From NCBI GenBank assembly GCA_903970295.1, contig CAJCHQ010000737.1, positions 1 to 15,002 on the forward strand: a stretch of DNA of 15,002 nucleotides, read 5' to 3'. Below the pieces are notes generated by a model. That model was not told the DNA's origin, searched no databases, and worked only from the letters and a program-made list of their open reading frames with translations. The translations under genes and the position numbers were made by a program. Source of the stretch: Bryobacterales bacterium. Its GTDB lineage: Bacteria > Cyanobacteriota > Vampirovibrionia > Obscuribacterales > Obscuribacteraceae. Below, one piece after another: positions 14,772 to 15,002 of the stretch (position 1 is its first letter; the number at the start of each line of letters is the position of its first letter).

Positions 14772-15002
14772 GTGTTTGGAGAAACGCTGAGCGAAGCTGA
14801 AAAAGAAGAAGAATTAGGCGTCTGGCTTGCTTTCAGCCAAATGACCGGACCAGGCTTCGGGATCAAACGTACGAAAATGCTTTACGACCGATTCGGCTCG
14901 CTCAGATCACTTTGGCGGGCGTCGGCTGCCGAATTGCGTGAGATTGCCCACGATTTGATCAATTTCGAATCGATGCAAATTTTCAAAGACAAAAAGAAAG
15001 AA
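14772..15002 (+). CDS. dprA: DprA/Smf-like DNA-processing protein, N-terminus only
   Basis: DprA loads RecA onto incoming single-stranded DNA during natural transformation. Only 77 codons are present before the window edge. LGVWLAFSQMTGPGFGIKRT then KMLYDRFGSLRSLWRASAAE and LREI match the helical SAM-like head of DprA ('l.l....G.G......ll..fgs...l..a...el'). The Rossmann core with its nucleotide-binding signature lies beyond the edge, so the call rests on the head alone. GTG 14772 is chosen because AGAGG (14761-14765) lies six bases upstream; an in-frame TTG at 14766 is less likely. Confidence 0.75.
   Translation, partial: MFGETLSEAEKEEELGVWLAFSQMTGPGFGIKRTKMLYDRFGSLRSLWRASAAELREIAHDLINFESMQIFKDKKKE

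Overview
The window is ordinary-looking bacterial chromosome, dense with genes and near 50% GC by eye. It shows no phage, insertion sequence, CRISPR array, rRNA or tRNA. Several features fit an environmental member of the cyanobacterial lineage, perhaps a non-photosynthetic Melainabacteria/Vampirovibrionia (Obscuribacterales-like) genome: a NurA nuclease with a four-cysteine insert, a TPR protein carrying the 'E..lF..Y......RLeRiE..vFG' motif, a stand-alone Clp-N protein, and futalosine-type menaquinone synthesis (MqnE). This placement is inference from protein style; no marker gene is present.

Layout. Positions 1-1340 (-) hold a CorC/HlyC-family (CNNM plus CBS) membrane transporter cut off at its C-terminus; a terminator-like hairpin overlaps its apparent start. 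A roughly 325-base gap with a tandem dyad repeat follows. Next is a small secreted protein at 1665-2132 (+), convergent with a two-gene unit on the minus strand: surE (TTG start) and a DUF4013-type membrane protein, coupled by a one-base stop/start overlap. Positions 3865-5016 (+) encode a double Clp-N-domain protein without an AAA+ ATPase. Positions 5058-5528 (-) encode an XRE helix-turn-helix/zinc-ribbon protein, divergent from a NurA-domain nuclease at 5657-6847 (+).

The plus strand continues with an unrecognised 268-residue protein, a two-part membrane protein fused to a C-terminal SRPBCC domain, a DUF1189-like membrane protein joined to it by a GTGA overlap, mqnE (GTG start with a good Shine-Dalgarno), and a possible 38-residue membrane peptide. 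Positions 11955-14596 (-) form an overlapping pair of exported proteins: a TonB-C-like domain protein and a TPR/Gln-rich/PDZ protein with 51-bp coding repeats. The window ends in the first 77 codons of a DprA-like DNA-processing protein (+).

How they work together. The clear functional units are surE-DUF4013, the SRPBCC membrane protein with DUF1189, and the TonB_C/TPR-PDZ pair, which probably acts in the cell envelope. NurA and DprA are both DNA-processing proteins but lie 8 kb apart. I see no unambiguous new multi-gene system. The best candidates for novelty are the Clp-N protein without ATPase, the cysteine-bearing NurA with no HerA beside it, the membrane/SRPBCC fusion, the exported TonB_C/TPR-PDZ pair, and the hairpin at the transporter start.
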